Assembly (NCBI GenBank): GCA_902462325.1
Contig: CABQBF010000054.1
Coordinates: 1 to 15,113, forward strand
Direction: 5' to 3'
DNA length: 15,113 bases
Origin: an uncultured Peptococcaceae bacterium
GTDB taxonomy: Bacteria; Bacillota; Peptococcia; Peptococcales; Peptococcaceae
A program made the translations under genes and the position numbers. How positions within the stretch are numbered: the first letter of the stretch is position 1; each line of letters begins with the position of its first letter. Under the pieces are notes generated by a model, which worked only from the letters and a program-made list of their open reading frames with translations, was not told where the DNA came from and did not search any database. Of the stretch, positions 6,628 through 13,780 are shown piece by piece.

Positions 6628-8094
6628 ATGTCAGAAAGTGCAAAACAATCTTTTATGAACAATAAATTGTTTTGGGAAATTGTTGTTCTGCTTATTCAAT
6701 TTGTGGCTGTCTATCTACCGCCCTTCGGGCAAATGACTACGCTAGGTATGCATATCTTATTTATTTTAATCGGTACTATTATCGGTTGGGTCTTTATTGA
6801 TTTGGGCTGGCCTTCCGTATCCGGTATTATCGCGTTAGGTATTAGCGGTGCTTATGAATCCATGGGCGATGCTTTAGCAGCTTGCTTGGGCAGTCAAACA
6901 CAATGGATGGTATTTGGTGCATTGCTGATTTGTGCATTTGTAGCTGAATCGGGCCTTGCCGATGTCATTGCAGGCTTTCTACTGAACTTAAAAATTTCAA
7001 GAAAAAGTCCTTTTATTATGAGCTTTTTCTTTTTCATTGGTGCTTATGTAGTCGCCGCTGTATCGGCCTGTCAGATTGCAGTTTTATTATTTATTGGTCT
7101 TTATCGTGGTATTGCAGAAAAGGCTGGCGTGAAAGCAGGCGATTTGATTAATTCTTATTGGTTATGCGGTCTCGCCTTATGCTCCGTATTTGGTGAAATG
7201 TTTCCACCCTATAAAATTTCTATGATTATTTTGCTGAATATTTATAATTCTGCAGTAATTGCTCCGCTTTCCGCATTACAAGGGATACTCTGGTGTATTG
7301 GCGGTTCACTAATTTTGACCCTTGTTTACATTTTGTTTTGTAAAGTTGTACTGCGCATTGATTTATCTCGTTTTGATCCCAACGTATTGCAGATTAAAAA
7401 AGTTAGCCCTTCTAAAGAGCAAAAAACTATGCTCTGGTACATTTTGGCTATGGTAATTCTATTGGTCGTTCCTAGTATCTTCTCTACCAGTACTTTCCCG
7501 CTCTTTATTAGCATGAACTATTTGGGCTTCGGTGGCTTGATGCTGATTCTTGTAGTAGTCATGATGACAATTCCGGTTAATGGCAAACCATTATTGGATA
7601 TGACCACTATGGGAAAAGGCTTCAGTTGGGGCGTATTCTGGATGGCAGCTTTTTACACCACCATCAGCGGTTTTATTTCCAAACCGGAGGTTGGTATCTC
7701 TGCTACTTTAAGTAGTTGGTTTGCTCCACTATTGCAAGTATTACCAGCCGTTGTTTTTGTAATTCTGGCTATCTATCTGTCCATGATTTTATCAAATTTC
7801 TTGAACAACATGGTTGTGGCATTGGTATTCATCAGTGCAATCATGGCCCTTTCCAGCAGCATTGAAGGCATTAACTTAGCGGCTGCCACAATGGCTATCT
7901 ATTTGGGCAGTAACTGTGCCATCGGAATGCCGTCTGCAAATCCCGTCAACGCAATTACTTTTAGCAATACCGATCTGATTTCTTTCAAAAATCAAAGTAA
8001 ATTAGGTTGGATTACAGGCTTCATTATGGCTACAGTTTCTGTTGTTTTATACTTTATTATGGCTATATTTTTTAACATGGTTGGCCTTGTTTAG
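6628..8094 (+). CDS. SLC13-like (DASS/ion transporter superfamily) carboxylate or anion permease
   Basis: The 488-residue product is strongly hydrophobic, with about a dozen membrane helices and a short charged loop in the middle (about 250-265). Two re-entrant-loop-like motifs resemble those that bind substrate and cation in SLC13 carriers: SNFLNNM (389-395), in place of the usual SNT box, and GSNCAIGMPSANPVNAITF (427-445), which corresponds to the PxxTPPN-like region. Members import di- or tricarboxylates, sulfate or related anions, often with sodium. ATG 6628 has AGGAGG eight bases upstream. It is the first gene of an operon with the amidohydrolase and is divergent from the LysR gene, so the likely role is uptake of the acid that the enzyme acts on. 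Substrate not determinable; assignment to the exact family is moderate. Confidence 0.8.
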   Translation: MSESAKQSFMNNKLFWEIVVLLIQFVAVYLPPFGQMTTLGMHILFILIGTIIGWVFIDLGWPSVSGIIALGISGAYESMGDALAACLGSQTQWMVFGALLICAFVAESGLADVIAGFLLNLKISRKSPFIMSFFFFIGAYVVAAVSACQIAVLLFIGLYRGIAEKAGVKAGDLINSYWLCGLALCSVFGEMFPPYKISMIILLNIYNSAVIAPLSALQGILWCIGGSLILTLVYILFCKVVLRIDLSRFDPNVLQIKKVSPSKEQKTMLWYILAMVILLVVPSIFSTSTFPLFISMNYLGFGGLMLILVVVMMTIPVNGKPLLDMTTMGKGFSWGVFWMAAFYTTISGFISKPEVGISATLSSWFAPLLQVLPAVVFVILAIYLSMILSNFLNNMVVALVFISAIMALSSSIEGINLAAATMAIYLGSNCAIGMPSANPVNAITFSNTDLISFKNQSKLGWITGFIMATVSVVLYFIMAIFFNMVGLV

Positions 8095-8137
8095 ACAATA
8101 TGTAAAAATTATTTTTATAAAGTTGGAGGAATCTATT

Positions 8138-8980
8138 ATGAAAATTATTGACATGCGCGTTCGCGCCCCTTTTGTCGCCTATGCAAATTGCAATCTCTAT
8201 AACACAGACCGCATTTCTGCTGATGGTCGCGGCGGCGCTCGTAATTGGGTATTGCCGCCTTCCGTGAAAAACTTTTCTATGGACTTATTGATTGAGGAAG
8301 CAGAGGCTGCCAATGTAGAAAAATTGGTCGTACCTGTACGCAAAAATCTGGGAGGAAAAAATGAAGATTTAATTGATCTGATTCAAAAATATCCTAACCA
8401 TGTAATCGGTCTCGCTGGTATTGACGTCAACAGTCTTTCCATGCAAAATGCTGTGCAGGAAATCGAAAAATTTGTGGTAAACGGTCCTTGCCAAGGCATT
8501 ATTTTAGAGCCAGGTCAGGACAAAACACCTTGGATGGTGAATGATGTGCGAGTTTTTCCTATTTATGAGTATTGTCAACAACATCACATTCCCATTTTTA
8601 TGACCTATGGCGGCATTATGGTGCCAAGCATTCGTTATTATGCGCCGGAGCCGTTAGATGATGTACTGGGCACCTTTCCAAAACTAAAAATCGGTTTGGC
8701 CCATGGCGGCTGGCCCTATGTTACAGAAGTTTGCCAAATGGCTGTCAACCGCGGCAATCTCTATCTGGCACCCGACTTTTACATGATTGAGTCGCCAGGA
8801 CAGGCCGATTATGTGATGGCTGCCAACTGTCTGCTGCAGGACCGTCTGATGTTTGCTTCCGCTTATCCATTGATGCCGCTGAAAGAATCGTCGGAATATT
8901 ATATGAACTCTGGTATCAAAGAAGAAGTTCTGCCGAATGTGATGTACCAAAACGCTGCAGCATTTTTAGGATTCAAATAA
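8138..8980 (+). CDS. Amidohydrolase-fold (Amidohydro_2 type) enzyme with a reduced metal site
   Basis: The 280-residue product looks like a compact TIM-barrel protein of the amidohydrolase_2 group, whose members hydrolyse or decarboxylate aromatic and carboxylic acids. The first strand reads IDMRVRAP (4-11), where standard members have IDxHxH. The histidine of the central strand is replaced by T156 in FMTYGG, H189 in GLAHGG is kept, and the C-terminal aspartate of the usual TDYP is A242 in SAYP. The start at ATG 8138 is chosen for its GGAGGA seven bases upstream; the frame is open further upstream, from 8042, but that part overlaps the transporter gene. It lies 43 bases after the transporter stop and is followed by a strong terminator. 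The R-x-R variant may be a subfamily of its own. The reaction is unknown; a lyase, hydratase or metal-independent role is possible. Confidence 0.8.
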   Translation: MKIIDMRVRAPFVAYANCNLYNTDRISADGRGGARNWVLPPSVKNFSMDLLIEEAEAANVEKLVVPVRKNLGGKNEDLIDLIQKYPNHVIGLAGIDVNSLSMQNAVQEIEKFVVNGPCQGIILEPGQDKTPWMVNDVRVFPIYEYCQQHHIPIFMTYGGIMVPSIRYYAPEPLDDVLGTFPKLKIGLAHGGWPYVTEVCQMAVNRGNLYLAPDFYMIESPGQADYVMAANCLLQDRLMFASAYPLMPLKESSEYYMNSGIKEEVLPNVMYQNAAAFLGFK

Positions 8981-9004
8981 CTGCTTCACAAAACACAAAA
9001 ACGG

Positions 9005-9040
9005 AAAAAGCCAGCGACGTTTTCCCGCCACTGGCTTTTT
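9005..9040. terminator. Bidirectional rho-independent terminator
   Basis: AAAAAGCCAG (9005-9014) and CTGGCTTTTT (9031-9040) form a perfect 10-bp stem with a 16-base loop. Flanking A and T runs make it work in both directions. It closes the amidohydrolase operon on the plus strand and the exported-paralog operon on the minus strand, which converge here. Confidence 0.9.
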
Positions 9041-9045
9041 CTCTT

Positions 9046-9606
9046 TCAATTATATTGTTCCAACATAAATAGTATATTCCGATAGGTTTGCCTGTTTCCC
9101 AAGGTAATCTGCGGTGCGTAAACTAATAACAGCTCTTTGTCATAAGTATCGACAATTTCATGGGCTTGCAATTTATGAGAATATTCGAGCCGCTGCGGCG
9201 CTATCCAGGGATTCTGCCCGGTTGATTTGCGCCGTACATGATAATAATAAGCCTTTTGCCCTTCCAGCAGCGGCAAAACTTGTCCGTCAGGCGCTGCCTG
9301 CTCTGTTACCCTGTCAAACAGCTGGTCCTGAAAGGCCCGTCCATAGCGCCATGGCAATGCGTGAAACAAGGCTGCACTATCTTGGCATCGCCATATACTG
9401 TAGATGGCGCCTGCTCCCATCCAACCACGATGCTCGGCTTGATACACACAGGTCAGTGTTTCAACTGGCAAACCAATAAAAAAGCGCTCGTTGAGATAGC
9501 CTGTCTCCAGCAGCATTTTCGCCTGGACAGAAGCATGCCCTGTCATCACCAACAGCAGACATACCGCCAAACAATTGACAGCCAACCATCTTTTTTTAGT
9601 TCTCAT
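9046..9606 (-). CDS. Exported protein of unknown family, paralog A
   Basis: I do not recognise this 186-residue protein. It has a clear signal peptide: basic MRTKKR, a hydrophobic core, and a VQA cleavage motif near residue 29; no lipobox is seen. The mature part is rich in aromatic residues. GWMGAGAIYSIW (61-72) and LVYAPQITLG (161-170) recur almost identically in the gene just upstream, so the two are tandem paralogs. Compared with that neighbour, it carries an insertion of about 25 residues before the last conserved block. ATG 9606 is preferred because GAGGG lies five bases upstream; ATG 9618 is also in frame but its AAAGGG is only two bases away. The gap to the upstream gene is 18 bases, so they are one operon. 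The function is unknown, probably outside the cytoplasmic membrane. Confidence 0.8.
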   Translation of the reverse strand: MRTKKRWLAVNCLAVCLLLVMTGHASVQAKMLLETGYLNERFFIGLPVETLTCVYQAEHRGWMGAGAIYSIWRCQDSAALFHALPWRYGRAFQDQLFDRVTEQAAPDGQVLPLLEGQKAYYYHVRRKSTGQNPWIAPQRLEYSHKLQAHEIVDTYDKELLLVYAPQITLGNRQTYRNILFMLEQYN

Positions 9607-9624
9607 CGCTTCCCTCATTTCCCT

Positions 9625-10116
9625 TTACGAGTACCACTCTAACACAAACAATAAATTTTTATATTGCAGGCCATCGCCCAATGTTATCTGGGGTGTATAA
9701 ATGAATAAAATCTGGTCGTCTCCGTGTCCATCGGCGTCATGGTCCTGCAGGTAATAAAAAACATCCTGCCCTAATGCACGGGGCTGATAATAAGCGTCAG
9801 GTTCATTGGCTTTCACCACCTGCTGGTATAGTTGCTGCTGAAAGCCATTTCCTTGCTGCCAGGGCAGCAGAGTTTCCAGCACAGCGCCATCGTCATACTG
9901 CCATACGCTATAAATTTCTCCGTCACCAAACCACCCCTGTGTATTTTTCTCATACAACCGGTTGGCTTGTTCTGTTGTAACAGGAATCCCGAAATTTTTT
10001 CGCACATGTTCCAAAGTTGGTACAGGATGCATGCCTGCATAAACTTGCCAACCAATCAATAACAGCACCAATCCTTCCACCAATAACAGTAACAACCGTT
10101 TTTTATGGGTTTCCAT
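9625..10116 (-). CDS. Membrane-anchored or exported protein of unknown family, paralog B
   Basis: This 163-residue protein matches its downstream neighbour over most of the length: GWFGDGEIYSVW (61-72) and IYTPQITLGD (139-148) correspond to nearly identical segments there. Residues 8-28 form one hydrophobic segment after METHKKR, either an uncleaved anchor or a signal peptide with VYA at the end. Unlike the paralog it contains an acidic stretch, D125-H-D-A-D-G-H-G-D-D134, with the DxDxDG spacing of calcium-binding loops. AAAGGAAG lies seven bases before ATG 10116. It is the first full-length gene after a strong promoter and a tiny leader ORF. I know no function for this pair; duplication followed by divergence is clear. 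Confidence 0.8.
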   Translation of the reverse strand: METHKKRLLLLLVEGLVLLLIGWQVYAGMHPVPTLEHVRKNFGIPVTTEQANRLYEKNTQGWFGDGEIYSVWQYDDGAVLETLLPWQQGNGFQQQLYQQVVKANEPDAYYQPRALGQDVFYYLQDHDADGHGDDQILFIYTPQITLGDGLQYKNLLFVLEWYS

Positions 10117-10147
10117 TTGACATCTTCCTTTCTGTTAAAAGAACTGA

Positions 10148-10180
10148 CTATCCCATTCGTAAAGGAACCTTTTGAGACAT
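10148..10180 (-). CDS. Possible 10-residue leader peptide (MSQKVPLRMG)
   Basis: ATG 10180 is preceded at the ideal seven-base spacing by GGAGG (10192-10188). The ORF ends with TAG at 10148, 31 bases before the start of paralog B. It lies in the leader between the predicted transcription start and the first gene. It may be a translated leader that affects expression of the pair. The peptide also resembles the start of YlxR/RnpM proteins (K-x-P-L/M-R-M), so it could be a captured gene fragment. Nothing proves it is translated. Confidence 0.4.
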   Translation of the reverse strand: MSQKVPLRMG

Positions 10181-10234
10181 TGCACAACCTCCGAACTCCA
10201 AAATAACAACTCATATTCTTTCTGTATTATTTCA

Positions 10235-10251
10235 GATAGTACACTACTATC
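10235..10251. promoter_or_regulatory. Inverted repeat overlapping the -10 box, candidate operator
   Basis: GATAGT and ACTATC are perfect arms separated by ACACT. The repeat covers the downstream half of the -10 box and the expected start of transcription for the paralog operon. Its position fits a repressor site; the protein that binds it is unknown. Confidence 0.5.
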
Positions 10252-10276
10252 ATAACATTTATTTCCTATTTGTCAA
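10249..10276 (-). promoter_or_regulatory. Strong sigma-A-type promoter of the exported-paralog operon
   Basis: On the minus strand a perfect TTGACA (10276-10271) and TATGAT (10254-10249, five of six) are 16 bases apart. Initiation near 10242 gives a leader of about 125 bases before paralog B, which includes the short ORF at 10148-10180. Confidence 0.8.
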
Positions 10277-10309
10277 GTAGCAGCTTTCGAATAACTGTGT
10301 AGAGAAACT

Positions 10310-10340
10310 AAAAACTGCTGCCCAAATTTGGGGACAGCAG
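10310..10340 (-). terminator. Rho-independent terminator of the GNAT gene
   Basis: On the minus strand CTGCTG (10340-10335) pairs with CAGCAG (10320-10315), continued by CCC/GGG around an AAATTT loop with a small bulge, and is followed by TTTTT. It lies 28 bases after the acetyltransferase stop and separates it from the paralog operon promoter. Confidence 0.8.
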
Positions 10341-10368
10341 CGCAAAGATGATAATTAATTTTTGTGCA

Positions 10369-10818
10369 TCAGGAAAGGGGAGCGCGTTGCAAATGTAAAA
10401 TTGGAAAGGGATTACCCTGTTCATCCAACGGAGAACGGTCTATCACGATAAATCCCATATGCCGATAAAATCCGGCTGCTGCTTCATTTTGTTCATTCAC
10501 ATCAACCTTATCACAATGCCACTGCTCCAAAGCATATCGCAATAATGCGCGTCCCAAACCGCTGCCTCGCTGTGCAGGCGTGAGAAACAACATCTCTATC
10601 TTATCACCATCAGCACCTACAAAACCAGCCAACGCACCATCTTGGCAGATAATGGCCAGTTGCGGCACTTCCAGCAGAGCCTGCCGCACCACCGGACGCA
10701 ACGCAGCAATATCCGGCTCCTGCAAAAAATGATGGGTAGCCCGTACGGATGCCTCCCATATCTGCAATAAATCGGACAAAAGCGGCTGGCGTTCTGTCAC
10801 TTCTTCTATTTGCAGCAT
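10369..10818 (-). CDS. GNAT-family N-acetyltransferase, YjaB-like
   Basis: The 149-residue protein transfers an acetyl group from acetyl-CoA to an amine; the acceptor is unknown. The pyrophosphate-binding motif QRGSGLG (83-89) and the downstream NEQNEAAAGFYRHMGF (108-123) are both clear. The N-terminal IWEASVRATHHFL and C-terminal GNPFPILHL segments, together with NVNEQNE-like VDVNEQNE, resemble E. coli YjaB from memory, so it belongs near that subgroup. The start at ATG 10818 is preferred over TTG 10836 because AGGTGGG lies six bases upstream. A terminator lies just upstream and another just downstream, so it appears to be its own transcription unit; a TATGAT at 10853-10848 could be its -10 box, without a good -35. 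Confidence 0.9.
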   Translation of the reverse strand: MLQIEEVTERQPLLSDLLQIWEASVRATHHFLQEPDIAALRPVVRQALLEVPQLAIICQDGALAGFVGADGDKIEMLFLTPAQRGSGLGRALLRYALEQWHCDKVDVNEQNEAAAGFYRHMGFIVIDRSPLDEQGNPFPILHLQRAPLS

Positions 10819-10874
10819 CAATATCCCACCTCTCAAACCTTTTGTGCATCATAGGCTGCCGCCAATTTGCTATA

Positions 10875-10922
10875 ATAAAAAAGCCCGCCATCCTACCGCA
10901 ACACCAGCAGAAGATAACAGGC
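10875..10922 (-). terminator. Rho-independent terminator after ridA
   Basis: On the minus strand GCCTGTTATC (10922-10913) pairs with GATGGCGGGC (10892-10883) over ten positions, three of them G-U, around a 20-base loop. Six T residues follow (10882-10877). It lies 24 bases after the RidA stop and would end the long operon that comes from the right edge. Confidence 0.65.
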
Positions 10923-10945
10923 CAAATCAAGCACAAATCGAAACA

Positions 10946-11323
10946 TTACCGCACGGCAATGGCTTCCATTTCCAGCAGTACATCTTTTGGCAGACGGGCA
11001 ACTTCCACACAAGCCCGGGCTGGACAATTTTCTTTGAAATATTGGCTATACACCGCGTTGATGGTGCCAAAATCGTCCATATTTTTGATAAATACGCTGG
11101 TTTTCACTACATGACCTAATGTCAGGCCAGCGGCCTCCACCACGGCTTTTACATTCTCCATCACCTGACGGGCCTGGTCCTCCACCTTGTCTGATACAAT
11201 GGCGCCAGTAGCTGAAACCACCGGAATCTGACCGGATACATACAACGTATCGCCGGCCATAATCGCCTGCGAATAGGGCCCGATAGCCTGTGGCGCATTG
11301 TTGGTCTGAATTACTTGTTTCAT
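10946..11323 (-). CDS. ridA: RidA-family reactive intermediate (enamine/imine) deaminase
   Basis: The 125-residue protein has the full RidA (YjgF/YER057c/UK114) length. It hydrolyses reactive 2-aminoacrylate-type enamines/imines from PLP enzymes to keto acids and ammonia. IGPYSQAI (14-21) is the family N-terminal motif. The active-site arginine R103 in PARACVEVARLPKD and E118 in the C-terminal EMEAIAV match E. coli R105 and E120. ATG 11323 has GGAGG seven bases upstream; ATG 11326 is the alternative. It lies 23 bases after the metallophosphoesterase stop and seems to be the last gene of that operon. A PLP C-S lyase, a typical source of such intermediates, is encoded elsewhere in the window but not co-transcribed. 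Confidence 0.93.
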   Translation of the reverse strand: MKQVIQTNNAPQAIGPYSQAIMAGDTLYVSGQIPVVSATGAIVSDKVEDQARQVMENVKAVVEAAGLTLGHVVKTSVFIKNMDDFGTINAVYSQYFKENCPARACVEVARLPKDVLLEMEAIAVR

Positions 11324-11346
11324 CATACATCCTCCTCAGAAATGTT

Positions 11347-12051
11347 TTATATTTGACAGATTAATTTGGGCGCAAAGCCTAAATAATCTGCGCTTACCAG
11401 TTGAAATTGAATGCCCCAATGCTCCCCTTCCAGAGCGTTTTGAACTGCGTAACCGTGCAAGTGTCCATAAAGACACCGGGTAACGCCATACTGCTCCATC
11501 AGTTCAATAAAGGCACTTCTCTCCTGCTTGCCATTTACTGGCGGATAATGCAGCATCACAATTTTGTTACCGACATCTGACGGCACACTGTCCAATGACA
11601 ATTTTAACCTTATTAGCTCTCGCTGAAAAATTTTGGCGTTGTGCTCATCGCTGAACTGGCCTTCGGGACAAGTCCAGCCGCGGGTACCACAGATTGCCAC
11701 ATCACCGAATACATAACTGTTGTTTTGTAAAATTGAAAAGTCGTCCGGCAATATTTTTTTAATTTTGCTTAAACTGTCCCACCATAAATCATGATTGCCC
11801 TTGGAAATAATTTTTTTGCCTGGCAACGCCGCCAAAAATGCTAAGTCAGGCTGAAAAGTTTCCAGCGTCATGGACCAGGAAATATCGCCAGGCAACAGCA
11901 CCACATCCTCCGCTGTTACCGCCTCCAGCCAATGCCGCCGGATTTTTTCTCCATGATTAAGCCAGCTATCGCCAAAAATGCCCATGGGCTTATATTCCTT
12001 GCCGTTTTCATCAAAAGAAAGATGGGGGTCTCCCAACGCAAACAGATTCAT
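11347..12051 (-). CDS. Calcineurin-like metallophosphoesterase
   Basis: The 234-residue cytoplasmic protein shows the complete di-metal phosphoesterase motif set: GDPH (7-10), GD (55-56), GNHD (85-88), H168 in MLHYPP and GHLH (196-199). It therefore most likely hydrolyses a phosphomonoester or diester; the substrate, whether nucleotide, nucleic acid or protein phosphate, is not visible. Its ATG overlaps the stop of the RNase G gene as ATGA, so the two are translationally coupled. No separate strong ribosome binding site is needed. This coupling suggests, but does not prove, a role connected to RNA turnover. RidA follows after 23 bases. Confidence 0.92.
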   Translation of the reverse strand: MNLFALGDPHLSFDENGKEYKPMGIFGDSWLNHGEKIRRHWLEAVTAEDVVLLPGDISWSMTLETFQPDLAFLAALPGKKIISKGNHDLWWDSLSKIKKILPDDFSILQNNSYVFGDVAICGTRGWTCPEGQFSDEHNAKIFQRELIRLKLSLDSVPSDVGNKIVMLHYPPVNGKQERSAFIELMEQYGVTRCLYGHLHGYAVQNALEGEHWGIQFQLVSADYLGFAPKLICQI

Positions 12052-13721
12052 GACGGTATCACCGCCTCTCTCACCAGCCGCGCCAAAGCGTGGGTGCGCA
12101 TCACATGGGTAATCTCCACGGTTACCATGCTGCCCTTTGGCGCTAAATCGCCACCATCCTCCACACGAATCACATAGCCGTCCAACCGGCCAATACTTTC
12201 ACCGTGTTCCTGGTCTTCAATGGTAAGCTGCAAAATTTCCCCTTTATATACTGGCAGTAAATGACCACAATCCTGCTGCGAACAACATTCTATGCGATAG
12301 GCATCCATATGCCACCGGCAATCACCCTGAATAAGCAGTTTTTTTCTTAACTGCTGCTCTAGTTGGGCCAGTTGTTTGCCGTTTTCCCCAATCAGCCAAG
12401 CTGCCACTGTCGGATGACACTCCACCGTCAGCAGTGAAAATTGGGCGCGCGCCGTTTCATTCTCCAAGCCCTCCAGAATTTGCAGCCCTACCGTGGCAGC
12501 GCTGCTCACCCGTCCGCGCTCCTGACAAAAAGGGCAGGGTTGTTCCAGCATTTCAGTTAAAGGCGCCCGCATTTTTTTGCGGGTCATCTCCACTAAGCCC
12601 AATTGTGTCATGCCCAGCACTGTAGTTTTCACTGGATCCCGGCATAGAGCTGTTTCCAGCGCGTCCAATACCTGCTGCTGTTCTGCTGGTTCCTGCATAT
12701 CGATAAAATCAATTAAAATAATCCCCGACAAATTGCGCAGTCGGATTTGCCAGGCAATTTCTGCTGCCGCTTCCAAATTCATCTGTAAAATAGTGGACTG
12801 TAAATTTTGCTTTCCAGTAAATTTGCCGGTGTTCACATCAATGACGTTAAGTGCTTCGGTACGGTCAAAAACCAGATAGCCGCCATTTTTCAGCCAGATT
12901 TTCCGTCTATAAATCGTACGAATGGCACCCTCCAAAGCAAACCGCCCTATCAGATTTTCTTCCCGCCAGCGGATTTTGAACCGCACTTGCCGCGACACGA
13001 TTTGCTGCTGCAACTGCTCATATAAAGCAAAATCGTTGACATAGATGCCTTCCAACTCTGATTCTCGAGCGTAATCCCGAATTACCTGCGCCGCTAAATC
13101 CTGTTCAACTTGAATTAAGCCCGGTTTTTGCGTCTGCTGCATGCTCTGCTGCAGGTGCTGCCAACGGCCTAAAAGCCACTGAAATTCTTTTCGCAAGTCT
13201 TCTTTGCTGCAGTTCTGCCCCGCCGTGCGTACAATCAAACCGCACTGCTGCCCCACCAGCAATTCATCGGCAAGCTCCTTCAAATTCTGCCGCTTTTCCG
13301 CCGCAATTTTTTTGGACACGGCTGCATAAGGCTTGCCCGGCACCAAAACCAAAGTATGGCCAGGCAAGGAAAGCTTACAGCTCACCTTGGGTCCTTTCGC
13401 ATCCACCGCTTCCTTTTTGATTTGCACCACAAGAGACTGACCGGCCTTCAACACATCGCCAATATTGGGCTTACAATCTTCCAACCCCGTTTCCAGCTCT
13501 ACATCTTCCAACGCCAGATAAGCATTGCGCTCCCAGCCAATATCCACAAAAGCAGCCTGCATGCCCGGCAGCACCGACTCCACCACACCGCGGTAAATAC
13601 TGCCGCTTACAGGACTGCCATCGCTTCGCTGCACAAAATAATCGGCCAGACGGCCATCTTCCAGCACAGCCACTTGCAGTTCTCTGCTACTATGTTGTAT
13701 TACAATCTGCTGTTGTGCCAT
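12048..13721 (-). CDS. rng: Ribonuclease G/E family endoribonuclease with a C-terminal TRAM-like domain
   Basis: RNase G/E enzymes cut single-stranded AU-rich RNA, and process rRNA and mRNA in the cytoplasm. The order here is an S1 RNA-binding domain (about 38-118, GSIYRGVVESVLPGMQAAFV), the RNase H-like and catalytic core with D295 in NVIDVNTG and D338 in IDFIDM, and the zinc-link cysteines C396 and C399 in PCPFC. At 557 residues it is longer than E. coli RNase G (489). The extra C-terminal part (about 491-551, YKGEILQLTI to THALARL) looks like a TRAM-type RNA-binding beta-barrel. ATG 13721 has GGAGG seven bases upstream. It lies 59 bases after the TIGR03936 gene, a conserved Firmicutes order, and overlaps the phosphoesterase gene downstream. 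Confidence 0.93.
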   Translation of the reverse strand: MAQQQIVIQHSSRELQVAVLEDGRLADYFVQRSDGSPVSGSIYRGVVESVLPGMQAAFVDIGWERNAYLALEDVELETGLEDCKPNIGDVLKAGQSLVVQIKKEAVDAKGPKVSCKLSLPGHTLVLVPGKPYAAVSKKIAAEKRQNLKELADELLVGQQCGLIVRTAGQNCSKEDLRKEFQWLLGRWQHLQQSMQQTQKPGLIQVEQDLAAQVIRDYARESELEGIYVNDFALYEQLQQQIVSRQVRFKIRWREENLIGRFALEGAIRTIYRRKIWLKNGGYLVFDRTEALNVIDVNTGKFTGKQNLQSTILQMNLEAAAEIAWQIRLRNLSGIILIDFIDMQEPAEQQQVLDALETALCRDPVKTTVLGMTQLGLVEMTRKKMRAPLTEMLEQPCPFCQERGRVSSAATVGLQILEGLENETARAQFSLLTVECHPTVAAWLIGENGKQLAQLEQQLRKKLLIQGDCRWHMDAYRIECCSQQDCGHLLPVYKGEILQLTIEDQEHGESIGRLDGYVIRVEDGGDLAPKGSMVTVEITHVMRTHALARLVREAVIPS

Positions 13722-13780
13722 CTGCGCACCTCCCCAGCCAATTTTCTGATTGCTAAAATTCTTTTCTCCCTTTAAAAATT

